From Methylophaga sp. OBS1 (lineage in GTDB: Bacteria > Pseudomonadota > Gammaproteobacteria > Nitrosococcales > Methylophagaceae): 18,075 nt of DNA. Positions 7,682 through 15,952 of the stretch are shown one piece after another. Within the stretch, counting starts at the first letter, position 1; every line of letters starts with the position of its first letter. Location of the stretch: NCBI RefSeq assembly GCF_026319365.1, contig NZ_JAPDMS010000001.1, positions 11,224 through 29,298 on the forward strand. The letters run 5' to 3'. Under the pieces are notes generated by a model. It was not told the DNA's origin. It searched no databases and saw only the letters and a list, made by a program, of their open reading frames with translations. Both the position numbers and the translations under genes were made by a program.

Positions 7682-8925
7682 GAATTGCTGTGGTTGGCGC
7701 GGGGATCTCCGGATTGACCGCTGCCTGGTATCTTGCCAATCGTGAGCAGGCTGACGTCAGCGTATTTGAAGCCAACGACTACATTGGTGGTCACACCGAC
7801 ACACATCAGATTGAAATCCTCAACAAAAACTGGTCAGTCGATACCGGATTTATTGTCTTCAATCATCGCAACTATCCGCATTTCACCGAACTGCTGGCGG
7901 AGCTGGGCGTAGATTCTCAGCCCACCGAGATGAGTTTCAGTGTGCATAACACCCGCAGCGGGCTCGAGTACAACGCTACAAGTCTCAACAAACTGTTCTG
8001 CCAGCGTAAGAATCTGGTCAGTCCGCGTTTCTATCGCATGCTGGCGGATCTGGTCCGTTTCTACCGAAACGCCCCCGCAGTCCTGCAGGAACCGGACAAT
8101 CGTCAGACGGTGGCAGATTACCTCAAGACCAACGGCTACAGCGATATCTTCATCAACGATCATTTGTTGCCCATGGCCTGCGCGCTCTGGTCAGGGCCCA
8201 GTGACAGTCTGATAAACATGCCGGTGCGCTATCTGGTGTCGTTTATGAGTAACCATAAAATGCTGTCTCTGACCGAGCGCCCACAATGGCGTGTGGTGAA
8301 AGGTGGCTCCAGACAATACATTGGTGCGCTGTTGAAACGCTTTCCCGGAAAGGTGTACACGTCGACCCCTGTCGATAGCATTCGCCGGGTCTACAATGGC
8401 GTGACACTGTCGGTCGGCGGAGACACTTTGCCTTTTGATGCTGTGGTGTTTGCCTGTCACTCTGATCAGGCGCTCAAATTACTGTCTGACCCGAGCCGGG
8501 CGGAAACTGAGGTGCTCGGTGCCATTCCCTACCAGGACAATCTGATGCAACTGCATGCCGATGAATCCGTTTTGCCTGTCAACCCTCAGGCCTGGGCCAG
8601 TTGGAATGTGCATATCGATGATGCACTGAGCGAACGCTGCACAGTGTCCTATCACATGAACACCCTGCAGAACCTCGATGCACCGGTTGAATTCATTGCT
8701 TCCCTTAACTCGGCGGACCGGGTCGATCCGAATAAAGTGTTTGTTGAGCGACGTTATTCGCACCCGGTTTATACCGAACAAACCCTGGCGGCGCAGCAAC
8801 GCTGGTCAGATATCTCCGGTAAACAGCACAGTTATTTCTGCGGCGCATATTGGGGCTGGGGATTCCATGAAGACGGCGTCAGCAGCGCATTACGGGTTGT
8901 TGAACAGTTGAGGAGGGCGCTATGA
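7678..8925 (+). CDS. FAD-dependent oxidoreductase (amine-oxidase-like, COG2907)
   Basis: This 415-aa flavoprotein begins with a Rossmann dinucleotide-binding motif, VVGAGISG (residues 5-12), with the acidic Glu that binds the ribose in FEAND and the GGHTDTH segment. The C-terminal FAD motif is visible as [17 protein letters not shown]. This family of amine-oxidase/phytoene-desaturase-like proteins is repeatedly found with DUF1365 and CFA-type methyltransferases and is thought to oxidise or reduce acyl chains on phospholipids. In furan fatty acid synthesis of alphaproteobacteria, a desaturation and an oxygenation step follow methylation; I cannot say from sequence whether this protein does either. 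It overlaps its neighbours by 4 nt on both sides, and GGGAG precedes its ATG. Confidence 0.88.
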   Translation: MRIAVVGAGISGLTAAWYLANREQADVSVFEANDYIGGHTDTHQIEILNKNWSVDTGFIVFNHRNYPHFTELLAELGVDSQPTEMSFSVHNTRSGLEYNATSLNKLFCQRKNLVSPRFYRMLADLVRFYRNAPAVLQEPDNRQTVADYLKTNGYSDIFINDHLLPMACALWSGPSDSLINMPVRYLVSFMSNHKMLSLTERPQWRVVKGGSRQYIGALLKRFPGKVYTSTPVDSIRRVYNGVTLSVGGDTLPFDAVVFACHSDQALKLLSDPSRAETEVLGAIPYQDNLMQLHADESVLPVNPQAWASWNVHIDDALSERCTVSYHMNTLQNLDAPVEFIASLNSADRVDPNKVFVERRYSHPVYTEQTLAAQQRWSDISGKQHSYFCGAYWGWGFHEDGVSSALRVVEQLRRAL

Positions 8926-9716
8926 ATTTCGAACCCGCCCTGTTTCAGGGGCATGTCTGGCATCATCGCAGGCAGCCGGTTGCCCATTGCTTCCGCTATC
9001 CGCTGGCGATGGTCATGCTGGATCTGGATCAACTGGCGCCGACATTCTCCGCCAGCCGCTGGTGGTCACTCGAGCGTTTTAACCTTATCAGCTTCCATCG
9101 TCGTGATTACCTGGGCCCCTTTGACCGAGATCTGAAGACCGCGGTGTGCGAGCAGATTGAAGCACAGCTTGGCGAGTCTTTCGACGGCCAGGTTTACCTG
9201 CTGACCCATCCGCGCTATCTCGGCTTCGTGTTCAACCCGGTGAGTTTCTATTTCTGTGTTAATGCATCGGGCCAGGTTGAGTATGTTTTGGCTGATATTA
9301 ACAATACGCCCTGGAATCAACGTCACTGTTATGTGCTCAGGGCCGACAACAAGGCTGATTCGCTTGTCGCTGATTTTGATAAAGCCTTCCATATTTCCCC
9401 CTTTATGCCCATGGAGATGCGTTATCACTGGCGCTTTCACTATGAAGGTGATGTGCTGAAAGTGCTGATGCAGTTAGATAAAGACGGTCAGTCACAATTC
9501 AATGCAGAAATGCAGATGCAAGCCCAGCCATTAAGCCCGGCGCAGATGTCGAGTCTGCCGTGGCGCTATCCACTACAGACACTGCGTGTTATCAGCCGTA
9601 TTTACTGGCAGGCATTCAGGCTCTGGCTCAAACGGGTACCTTTTTACAGTCATCCGGAGAGCGATGCCACGCCTAATCAAACTACCCGAAAAACACATCG
9701 TGAGGACAGCCCATGA
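8922..9716 (+). CDS. DUF1365 family protein
   Basis: The 264-aa product shows the conserved core of DUF1365: [15 protein letters not shown] (98-112), then [13 protein letters not shown] (127-139) and [17 protein letters not shown] (154-170). It opens with a Trp/His-rich stretch, [13 protein letters not shown]. No signal peptide is evident; a hydrophobic aromatic stretch near 225-240 could associate with the membrane. The biochemical function is not established to my knowledge, but the gene is a standard partner of the COG2907 flavoprotein and CFA-type methyltransferases, so a role in modifying phospholipid acyl chains is likely by association. It is joined by ATGA overlaps to the genes on both sides, which implies coupled translation. 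AGGAGGGCGCT lies just before the start as a good Shine-Dalgarno. Confidence 0.88.
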   Translation: MNFEPALFQGHVWHHRRQPVAHCFRYPLAMVMLDLDQLAPTFSASRWWSLERFNLISFHRRDYLGPFDRDLKTAVCEQIEAQLGESFDGQVYLLTHPRYLGFVFNPVSFYFCVNASGQVEYVLADINNTPWNQRHCYVLRADNKADSLVADFDKAFHISPFMPMEMRYHWRFHYEGDVLKVLMQLDKDGQSQFNAEMQMQAQPLSPAQMSSLPWRYPLQTLRVISRIYWQAFRLWLKRVPFYSHPESDATPNQTTRKTHREDSP

Positions 9717-10981
9717 ATATGCCTGTTTCGACCGCTAGCAGCGAGCGACTCAAGCTGTCACGGTTTCAGAATCTATGTAGACAATTGCTGCTCAGGCAGT
9801 TGGCGGCGATACAGGAGGGGTGCCTCATTTTCCAGATGAGCAATCAGGCACCTCTGACGCTGGGCCAGGCCGATCATGAGCTCAAGGTCAGGCTGACGGT
9901 CACCGATCCACGTTTTTTCGAAGCGGTGATTTTTGGCGGCTCGGTCGGCGCGGCGGAATCTTACATGGCCGGTGACTGGCACAGCGATGACTTAACCGCT
10001 CTGATTCGTCTGCTGGTGCGTAACCGCGATCTGGTAGATGGTATGGAAAAAGGCTTGGCGAGAATCACTGGCTGGCTGTTGCAAGGCGTTCACTGGTTGC
10101 GACGAAATACCCGTGACGGCAGCCGTAAAAACATTGCCGCTCATTATGACCTGGGTAATGATTTATTCGAGCTGTTCCTCGACCGCGATTTCATGATGTA
10201 CTCCTCAGGTCTCTACTATGATGACAGCGAGAGCCTGGAGCGGGCTCAGTTTAATAAGCTGGGACGCCTGTGTGACAAACTTGACCTGCAACCTGACGAC
10301 CATTTGTTGGAAATCGGCACTGGCTGGGGCGGCTGTGCGACATTCGCTGCGCTCCATTATGGCTGTAGGGTAACTACCACCACCATTTCCCGTGAACAAT
10401 ACGAACATGCCCGCAGACGAGTCGCCGATCTGGATTTGGAAGACAAAGTCACGGTGCTGCTGGAAGACTACCGTGATCTCAAAGGCCAGTATGACAAGTT
10501 AATCTCGATTGAGATGGTCGAGGCGGTGGGGCACCACTTCATTAATGACTATTTCCAACACTGCAGCCAGCTTTTGAAACCCAACGGGCTGGCGATTATT
10601 CAAGCGATTACGCTGGAGGATCATCGTTACCGGCAGGCAGTTAAATCGGTGGATTTTATCAAGCGATATATCTTCCCCGGCAGTTTCATCCCTTGTGTCA
10701 GTGTGCTGGTCAATGCCGCTGCCAGCGCAGAACTCAAGCTGACCAACCTCGAAGATATCGGCCCCAGTTATGCCACGACGCTGAGCGTGTGGCGTGAACG
10801 CTTTATGGCTCAGCTGGATGAAGTTCGCCGTCTGGGTTACGACGAACGCTTTATTCGTATGTGGGAGTTTTATCTTTGCTATTGCGAGGGTGGTTTTATG
10901 GAGCGGAGTATCAGCGATGTGCATCTGCTTTTCAGCAAGCCGGCCAATCGTCGTGAACAGTGGGTGCCACTGGATGCGTAA
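9713..10981 (+). CDS. Divergent CFA-family SAM methyltransferase (UfaM-like candidate)
   Basis: This 422-aa member of the cyclopropane-fatty-acyl-phospholipid synthase family transfers methyl from SAM to the double bond of a phospholipid acyl chain. The SAM site EIGTGWGG is at 200-207, followed by [10 protein letters not shown]. Aligned by eye to E. coli Cfa, the bicarbonate-site residues differ: Cys139 becomes Ser165 (in MMYSSGLY) and His266 becomes Gln297 (in IIQAIT), while Glu239 (Glu270), Ile268 (Ile299) and Tyr317 (Tyr353) are kept. The bicarbonate is the base that lets the ring close, so these changes suggest a product other than cyclopropane, such as a methyl-branched unsaturated chain like that made by UfaM of Rhodobacter. 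This is inference. The N-terminal ~140 residues follow the usual Cfa pattern (ESYMAGDW). Confidence 0.88.
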   Translation: MNMPVSTASSERLKLSRFQNLCRQLLLRQLAAIQEGCLIFQMSNQAPLTLGQADHELKVRLTVTDPRFFEAVIFGGSVGAAESYMAGDWHSDDLTALIRLLVRNRDLVDGMEKGLARITGWLLQGVHWLRRNTRDGSRKNIAAHYDLGNDLFELFLDRDFMMYSSGLYYDDSESLERAQFNKLGRLCDKLDLQPDDHLLEIGTGWGGCATFAALHYGCRVTTTTISREQYEHARRRVADLDLEDKVTVLLEDYRDLKGQYDKLISIEMVEAVGHHFINDYFQHCSQLLKPNGLAIIQAITLEDHRYRQAVKSVDFIKRYIFPGSFIPCVSVLVNAAASAELKLTNLEDIGPSYATTLSVWRERFMAQLDEVRRLGYDERFIRMWEFYLCYCEGGFMERSISDVHLLFSKPANRREQWVPLDA

Positions 10982-11507
10982 TGTACTCAACTTTGTTGCC
11001 TTTCAGGCGGTGTGGCTGATTGTCATCCTGGCTGCTGCTGCGGGCAAACCGGCATATGCCTTGCTCGCCACGGCGACATTTGCCGTGGTTCAGGTTTATT
11101 TCAGTCGCTGGCGAGTCACCGATATCAAACTGATAGTACTGGGACTACTGGCAGGAATGATGCTCGATACTATCTGGCTCAACATGGGTTGGATAGGCTA
11201 CGCCCATGGCGATATTGGCGGTCTGGCACCCTGGTGGATTGGCTGTCTGTGGGTGAACTTTATGCTGACTTTGAACCACTCACTCAGTTGGCTGCAACCT
11301 CGGCTGAAAATGCTGGGAATGATGACCGTGTTCGCCGCGCCCTTATCTTATCTCGCAGGCAGTAAGCTGGGCGCGGTGACCCTGCTTGAACCAGGGATGG
11401 CGGTGTTGTCACTGTCCCTGAGCTGGGCATTGCTGGTACCGATGCTGATGTGTCTGGCCAGACTCTGGCACAGACAGGAAGAGGAGGAGAACCATGCTTT
11501 GGTATAG
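10974..11507 (+). CDS. DUF2878 membrane protein
   Basis: The 177-aa product is almost entirely hydrophobic, with five or six membrane helices and the segment GLLAGMMLDTIWLNMGWIGY, typical of DUF2878. A family-typical tail with little beyond the last helix is rich in Glu (EEEEN). The function is unknown; its place between CFA-type methyltransferase genes is conserved in related clusters, suggesting an integral-membrane part of the lipid pathway. The start at 10974 overlaps the end of the preceding methyltransferase by 8 nt. A longer in-frame reading back to 10794 would run inside the methyltransferase and add non-family residues. Its own last 14 nt overlap DUF1295. Confidence 0.8.
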   Translation: MRNVLNFVAFQAVWLIVILAAAAGKPAYALLATATFAVVQVYFSRWRVTDIKLIVLGLLAGMMLDTIWLNMGWIGYAHGDIGGLAPWWIGCLWVNFMLTLNHSLSWLQPRLKMLGMMTVFAAPLSYLAGSKLGAVTLLEPGMAVLSLSLSWALLVPMLMCLARLWHRQEEEENHALV

Positions 11508-12264
11508 TTTAGTTATCGCCTCGGTGGTGATGTTTTTGGGCTGGCTTTATGAGGGTAAAACTCGCAATGCCGGCGTCGTTGATGTGCTGTGGGCCGGTCT
11601 GATGTCGTTTCTTCCGGTTTATTATGCCGTGTTGAGTGACGGTGACTGGCTCCTGCGAGCAGTGGCCGGTGGCCTGATGAGCCTGTGGTATCTGCGCCTG
11701 TTCTGGCATCTCAGCGGTCGTGTCTTTTCTGAGCCGGAAGATGGTCGTTACGCCTATCTCCGTCAATACTGGGGTGATAACACACACCGCAATCACTTCT
11801 TTTTTTTCCAGTTTCAGGCGCTGCTGGCATTCATGTTCACTCTACCGGTCTGGTGGCTGAGTCAGGCTGAGAGTCATTATCTGCCAACGGTGATTATTGC
11901 GTTGCTGCTGGCGCTGATCGCTATCTGTGGTGTGACACTGGCGGACCGTCAGTTGCAAGCGTTTCGGAGCCAGTCTGCTAATAAGGGCAAAGTCTGCGAA
12001 GACGGTCTCTGGTATTACTCCCGTCATCCTAATTACTTCTTTGAATGGTTGCACTGGTTCAGTTACCCCCTGCTGGCTCTGGGCATAGCGGGTGGTAACT
12101 GGTTATGGCTGGCCCCGCTGGTCATGTTGGCATTCCTCTATTTTATTACCGGCATACCCTATACCGAACGGCAGGCCATTCGCAGTCGCGGTGATGCCTA
12201 CCGTCGCTATCAGCAAACTACCAGTGCTTTCATCCCTTGGAGAAAAAAACATGCGTCTGATTGA
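11494..12264 (+). CDS. DUF1295 membrane protein (steroid-5-alpha-reductase/ICMT-like fold)
   Basis: This 256-aa protein has six or seven membrane helices and the conserved cytosolic C-terminal stretch [18 protein letters not shown], followed by [18 protein letters not shown]. That pattern is shared by DUF1295, 3-oxo-5-alpha-steroid reductases and isoprenylcysteine methyltransferases, which bind NADPH or SAM there. The role may be reduction of a C=C bond in a modified acyl chain, which is inference from fold and context. A very strong Shine-Dalgarno, GAGGAGGAGA, lies just before the ATG inside the end of DUF2878. Overlap is 14 nt with the gene before and 14 nt with the gene after. Confidence 0.87.
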   Translation: MLWYSLVIASVVMFLGWLYEGKTRNAGVVDVLWAGLMSFLPVYYAVLSDGDWLLRAVAGGLMSLWYLRLFWHLSGRVFSEPEDGRYAYLRQYWGDNTHRNHFFFFQFQALLAFMFTLPVWWLSQAESHYLPTVIIALLLALIAICGVTLADRQLQAFRSQSANKGKVCEDGLWYYSRHPNYFFEWLHWFSYPLLALGIAGGNWLWLAPLVMLAFLYFITGIPYTERQAIRSRGDAYRRYQQTTSAFIPWRKKHASD

Positions 12265-13288
12265 ATTTGCAGAGAAAAAAATGGTGCCTGATTCGGTGAT
12301 TCGAGTCGGTATCCGGCAGCTGCTGAAAAAACGTCTGCATGATGAGATGGCCTTTGATCCGGAACAGGCCAGTTTGCGCAAACAGCAGTGTATTGACATG
12401 CTCCGCAGCAGCCCCATTGCTATTGAAACAGATGCAGCTAATGAGCAGCATTATGAAGTCCCGGCCCCATTTTATGAACTGGTGTTGGGCAAACACCTCA
12501 AATACAGTGGCTGCCTTTGGAGTCAGGATTGCCTGACACTGGATGATGCGGAAAGGGCGATGCTGGATCTTTACCTGCAGCGAGCGGAACTGGAAAACGG
12601 CCAGCATATCCTTGAACTCGGCTGTGGCTGGGGGTCATTAACACTGCACATGGCTGAAAGTCTGCCTTATGCCCGTATCACAGCAGTGTCTAACTCCAAC
12701 TCGCAGCGGCAGTTTATTGAAAAACGTCTGCTGGAGAGAGGGTTGAGTAACGTTCGGGTGATTACCTGTGATGTCAATGAACTCTCGCTCGATGAGCGGT
12801 TTGATCGTATTGTTTCTATCGAAATGTTTGAGCATATGCGTAACTACCAGCGCCTGTTTGACAAGATTGGTCAATGGCTCAGAGACGACGGCAAATTGTT
12901 TGTGCATATTTTCTGCCATCAGAACGTGGTCTATCCGTTTGAAACTGAAGGTGATGATAACTGGATGGGGCGCTATTTCTTTACCGGCGGCTTGATGCCT
13001 TCAGCCGATACCCTGCTGCATTTCCAGCAGAAGCTGCAAATCGAGCAGCAATGGCTGGTTAATGGTCAACATTACCAGCGTACTGCAGAAGCCTGGCTGG
13101 AGAATGCCGATAAGCATCAGGCCGAAATTATCCGATTGTTTGAGCAGACTTATGGCGCGGATGAAGCCAGAATCTGGTGGCAGCGCTGGCGGTTATTCTT
13201 CATGGCATGTGCCGAATTATTCGGTTATCGTGATGGCACTGAGTGGCTGGTGGGCCACTATCTGTTCAGCAAAAAATCGGCGGATTAA
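12251..13288 (+). CDS. Second CFA-family SAM methyltransferase (shorter subgroup)
   Basis: This 345-aa methyltransferase belongs to a short COG2230 subgroup that lacks the usual N-terminal Cfa domain and begins with [17 protein letters not shown]-binding ELGCGWGS is at 122-129, with [16 protein letters not shown] before it. By alignment to Cfa, the catalytic-site Glu (Glu194 in EMFEHM) and His (His219 in FVHIF) are kept, while the Cys position is Gly (YSGCLW, with a Cys one residue later). This subgroup resembles plant coclaurine N-methyltransferase-like proteins in general form, but the context argues for a lipid substrate. The start at 12251 is supported by GGAGA 8 nt upstream and by a 14-nt overlap with DUF1295; a longer frame back to 12092 would lie inside that gene. 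Its TAA stop overlaps the kinase start (TAATG). Confidence 0.86.
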   Translation: MRLIEFAEKKMVPDSVIRVGIRQLLKKRLHDEMAFDPEQASLRKQQCIDMLRSSPIAIETDAANEQHYEVPAPFYELVLGKHLKYSGCLWSQDCLTLDDAERAMLDLYLQRAELENGQHILELGCGWGSLTLHMAESLPYARITAVSNSNSQRQFIEKRLLERGLSNVRVITCDVNELSLDERFDRIVSIEMFEHMRNYQRLFDKIGQWLRDDGKLFVHIFCHQNVVYPFETEGDDNWMGRYFFTGGLMPSADTLLHFQQKLQIEQQWLVNGQHYQRTAEAWLENADKHQAEIIRLFEQTYGADEARIWWQRWRLFFMACAELFGYRDGTEWLVGHYLFSKKSAD

Positions 13289-14583
13289 TGGCAAAACCCA
13301 GAACCAACCTGCAGGCAAAGCTGGTCAGAGCTTTCCTGATTCAGATCCTGTTGATCAGTATTGTCACGGTTGCCGGGATCTATGCTGCCAAAACGACGGT
13401 TGAGGACATACTGGTTCGTGAGGCGCTGGAAGGCGAAGCAGCGCATTTCTGGAGCTTGCGCGAGCAACAGCCTGATTTCCCTCTACCCAATACCATGAAC
13501 CTGATTGCTTACCTGGCGCCGGCTAATGATATGTCATCCGTGCCCATGCCCCTGCGGGATCTGACGCCGGGTCTGCAACGTGCCAGGCTTGATGGCGATG
13601 AACCCATCGTCTATGTCGAAGATCAGAACAGTGACAGACTGTATCTGGTTTTTGATGAAGTAAAGGTCTCCAGGCTGGCACTGGTGTTTGGGATCCTGCC
13701 ACTGGCAGCAGTGCTGGTCACCCTGTATCTGTTGGCCTGGTTGACCTATCGTCAATCACATAAAGCCGTGTCACCTATCGTCAAGCTGGCGAAAGCGGTC
13801 GAGGAAGCTGAAATCCGCGAAGGTAATCTGCCCGATCTGGATCTGGAAGAATTGCGTCAGATGCCGGATGAAGAGGTCAGCAGTCTGGTTCGGGCCTTGG
13901 ATCAATTTACCCATCGCTTGGAGCATTTTATCGAGCGTGAGCGGTTGTTTACCCGTGATGCCAGCCACGAGCTGAGAACGCCAATCGCCGTGCTGCGCAG
14001 TGCGATGGAGCTGCTCGAACGTCGATACAATGTAGAGGATGATAAGACCATCCGTCGTATCTACCGCACCCTTTATGATATGGAATCCCTGATAGAGACG
14101 CTGTTGATACTGGCTCGTGAGCAGGAAGATTCCCTGCCCAGCAACCAGGTCGCGGTAAACGAACTCATTAAAGACGAAATTGATACTCTGAAACTGCTTT
14201 TTCAGGATAAGGCCGTCAATGTAGAAATAGAGAGTGATAACAATCTGACGCTGTCGGCCCCGGAACGTGTATTGAAAATTTTGATAGGCAATCTGCTCAG
14301 AAACGCATTTAATTACACGCCCAGGGGGACTATTTACATTAAAACCTGGTCCCAGGGCTTCTCGGTCAGAGATAGTGGTGTCGGGATGGATTCAGAGCAG
14401 GTTAAACAGGTCTTCAAGCCGTTTTACCGTGCTGAAAACTCCGGTAACGGTTATGGCCTGGGCATGACAATCGTCAAGCGTTTATGTAACCGCTATAACT
14501 GGCACTTGCGGATCACCAGTGAACTCGGTGAGGGTACAGAAGTCAGTGTCCATTTCCCCAAATCTCAGCTGACAAAAACCTAG
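13288..14583 (+). CDS. Sensor histidine kinase of the lipid operon
   Basis: The 431-aa kinase has TM1 at about 11-33, a periplasmic sensor of roughly 95 residues (35-128) and TM2 at about 129-153, then a linker/HAMP-like stretch to about 210. HisKA follows with FTRDASHELRTP (phosphoacceptor His227), and a HATPase domain with N box NLLRNAFNYTP (335-345), G1 RDSGVGM (361-367), F box FKPFYRA and G2 GYGLGM (388-393). All catalytic boxes look intact. The sensor carries FPLPNTMNLIAYL, which I cannot tie to a ligand. The ATG overlaps the stop of the preceding methyltransferase by one base, so kinase synthesis is coupled to the lipid enzymes. The partner is most likely the convergent response regulator 25 nt away. 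Confidence 0.93.
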   Translation: MAKPRTNLQAKLVRAFLIQILLISIVTVAGIYAAKTTVEDILVREALEGEAAHFWSLREQQPDFPLPNTMNLIAYLAPANDMSSVPMPLRDLTPGLQRARLDGDEPIVYVEDQNSDRLYLVFDEVKVSRLALVFGILPLAAVLVTLYLLAWLTYRQSHKAVSPIVKLAKAVEEAEIREGNLPDLDLEELRQMPDEEVSSLVRALDQFTHRLEHFIERERLFTRDASHELRTPIAVLRSAMELLERRYNVEDDKTIRRIYRTLYDMESLIETLLILAREQEDSLPSNQVAVNELIKDEIDTLKLLFQDKAVNVEIESDNNLTLSAPERVLKILIGNLLRNAFNYTPRGTIYIKTWSQGFSVRDSGVGMDSEQVKQVFKPFYRAENSGNGYGLGMTIVKRLCNRYNWHLRITSELGEGTEVSVHFPKSQLTKT

Positions 14584-14608
14584 TTCTGTTTGTAATAGCT
14601 TGCGACTG

Positions 14609-15307
14609 TCAAAGGTCTTTTTCTTCGCAGAGCTTATAGCCAATACCGGGAATCGTATGCAACAGGTTTTGCTGAAAAGGTTTATCAATCAGTTTACGCA
14701 GGTTATATAAATGACTGCGCAAAGTATCACTGTCCGGCGTATCTTCACCCCAGATCTCTGCTTCCAGCTTCTCTCTGGTCACAAGGTTTGGCGACTCACG
14801 CATCAGTATCCGTAGAATCTGCAGCATGATGGGAGAGAGCCGGATAGGGTCGCCACCACGGGTCACACGCATGGTTTTGGGCTCGAACACGATATCGGCG
14901 ACCTGCAGAGACTTACTGTCCATTTCGCCTCGGTGTCGGCGGATATGTGATATCAGCCTGGCTTCCAGTTCTTTCATCTCAAACGGTTTAATCAGGTAGT
15001 CGTCAGCACCGTGTTCAAAACCGGTCAGTTTGTCATCCAGCGTGTCGCGTGCGGTGAGCATGACAACAGGCATATCCTGCTGTAGGTCCTCGCGTACACG
15101 GCGACAGACTTCATAGCCATCGATACCGGGCATCATAATATCCAGTACCAATGCATCGTAGCGATGCTGGCTGCATAACTGCACTGCGGTCAGCCCGTCC
15201 GGTGCAAAGTCCACCGTCATACCGCCGGCTTCGAGAAAATCACCAATATTTGCAGCCAGATCCTGATGATCTTCTACAATAAGCACGGTCGCCGGGTTAA
15301 TTTTCAT
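14609..15307 (-). CDS. OmpR/PhoB-family response regulator of the lipid operon
   Basis: The 232-aa regulator has an N-terminal receiver domain with acidic pair Glu12-Asp13 (VEDHQD), phosphoacceptor Asp56 (LVLDIMMPG), Thr85 and Lys107 (IKPF). A C-terminal winged-helix DNA-binding domain spans about 130-232, with LVTREKLEAEIWG and HTIPGIGYKL. The start at 15307 (MKINPATVLIVED) is set by a GGAG Shine-Dalgarno about 9 nt upstream on the minus strand; a further 19 residues in frame have no family match. It is convergent with the kinase gene, 25 nt apart, rather than in the same operon as it. A tandem repeat at its own promoter suggests autoregulation. The lipid operon and the chalcone-isomerase-like gene are its likely targets (inference). 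Confidence 0.93.
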   Translation of the reverse strand: MKINPATVLIVEDHQDLAANIGDFLEAGGMTVDFAPDGLTAVQLCSQHRYDALVLDIMMPGIDGYEVCRRVREDLQQDMPVVMLTARDTLDDKLTGFEHGADDYLIKPFEMKELEARLISHIRRHRGEMDSKSLQVADIVFEPKTMRVTRGGDPIRLSPIMLQILRILMRESPNLVTREKLEAEIWGEDTPDSDTLRSHLYNLRKLIDKPFQQNLLHTIPGIGYKLCEEKDL

Positions 15308-15335
15308 CTGGCTACTCCTTAGTTTTAGTCTCACT

Positions 15336-15369
15336 AGGATAGCGGAATCGATCGTGATTGCCATGTGAA
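15336..15369 (-). promoter_or_regulatory. OmpR-type direct repeat (site C) and promoter of the response regulator
   Basis: On the minus strand, 15369-15352 reads TTCACAT-GGCA-ATCACGA, the same 7-4-7 layout as sites A and B, with the TCAC core repeated at an 11-bp period. Exactly 10 bp later is TATCCT (15341-15336), 4 of 6 to the -10 consensus, 28 nt before the start codon. This fits a class II OmpR/PhoB-type promoter and suggests the regulator controls its own gene. Confidence 0.5.
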
Positions 15370-15402
15370 AAAAGCGCAGACTGGCGAACGGTTAAAATCT
15401 TG

Positions 15403-15431
15403 TTGACTTGATTAATGACAATTATTATCAT
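15403..15431 (+). promoter_or_regulatory. Sigma70 promoter of bfd with overlapping Fur box
   Basis: A -35 TTGACT (15403-15408), a 17-bp spacer and a -10 TATCAT (15426-15431) are each 5 of 6 to consensus. The 15-mer TGACAATTATTATCA at 15416-15430 differs from the 7-1-7 Fur consensus TGATAAT-N-ATTATCA at one base and covers the spacer and -10. Fur with iron would block RNA polymerase, so bfd should be made in iron shortage. The transcript start would be near 15438, about 24 nt before the ATG. Confidence 0.85.
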
Positions 15432-15461
15432 TAACATCAAGATTGATGAGGTAGCCCTTTC

Positions 15462-15668
15462 ATGATCGTATGTATCTGTAACAATGTAAATTCCGATGCT
15501 ATCCATGCGGCCGTTGATAATGGCGCGGCATGCATTGACGCCGTGCGAAATGAAACCGGCGCAGCAGCGTGTTGCGGTAAATGTCAGTTCAAAGTCAATC
15601 GCATCCTGCAGGAGCGTCAGCAGGATGAAACAATCGATATTTCAGTGGCGCAGGCTGTCTACTCCTGA
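15462..15668 (+). CDS. bfd: Bacterioferritin-associated ferredoxin Bfd
   Basis: Bfd is a small [2Fe-2S] ferredoxin that passes electrons to bacterioferritin and so releases stored iron. The 68-aa product has the cluster ligands at the family positions: Cys4 and Cys6 (VCIC) and Cys38 and Cys41 (CCGKC). The helix-turn-helix-like fold segment lies between them. Length is normal. GAGG lies about 10 nt before the ATG at 15462. The Fur box over its promoter matches induction under iron starvation, opposite to storage. bfr lies 316 nt downstream on the same strand with its own promoter, so the two can be controlled separately. Confidence 0.95.
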   Translation: MIVCICNNVNSDAIHAAVDNGAACIDAVRNETGAAACCGKCQFKVNRILQERQQDETIDISVAQAVYS

Positions 15669-15881
15669 TTTTATTTGCGCAAAATTCATACTTCCCATAA
15701 AAACGCATTACCCGTTAATACCTTCCTGTTTCAACAAAAAGACTTTAGTTAATGCGCTTCGCTTTGTCCCTACAAATGATAGGGAAATGCTAAAAGCCTC
15801 TTTATTAAGACATTTTTTGATCCCCCTGATTCTGCTCTCCCGACAATGAGAAAAGCTCTCTGTCAACGTTTCTAATCTAGA

Positions 15882-15913
15882 TGATAATAGTTGCTATTTT
15901 TATTTTATTATCA
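15882..15913. repeat. Separated 8-bp inverted repeat upstream of the bfr promoter
   Basis: TGATAATA (15882-15889) and TATTATCA (15906-15913) are perfect inverted copies 16 bp apart. Each matches a Fur half-site, but the spacing is far too wide for the standard 7-1-7 box. The pair sits 11 bp upstream of the bfr -35. It might bind Fur as an activator or a nucleoid protein, or be a chance product of AT-rich sequence. Confidence 0.4.
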
Positions 15914-15924
15914 GTAGCTTAGCT

Positions 15925-15952
15925 TTGACATTTTGTGTGAAAACACGATAAT
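15925..15952 (+). promoter_or_regulatory. Sigma70 promoter of bfr
   Basis: TTGACA (15925-15930, perfect -35), a 16-bp spacer, and GATAAT (15947-15952, 5 of 6 to the -10), 33 nt before the bfr ATG. The spacer contains GTGT-GAAA-ACAC, a small palindrome that could be an operator. This is the strongest sigma70 promoter I can see in the window. Confidence 0.8.

Noticed and set aside
10499..10990. Minus-strand open frame of 163 codons in the first CFA-type gene
   Set aside because: It is opposite a conserved methyltransferase sequence and has no motif or ribosome-binding site of note.
15496..15849. 117-codon + strand frame covering the end of bfd and the following gap
   Set aside because: It overlaps bfd in another frame, and its first part is that shadow. 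The tail has no recognisable domain, and the short hydrophobic peptide inside it (from about 15788) has poor start signals.
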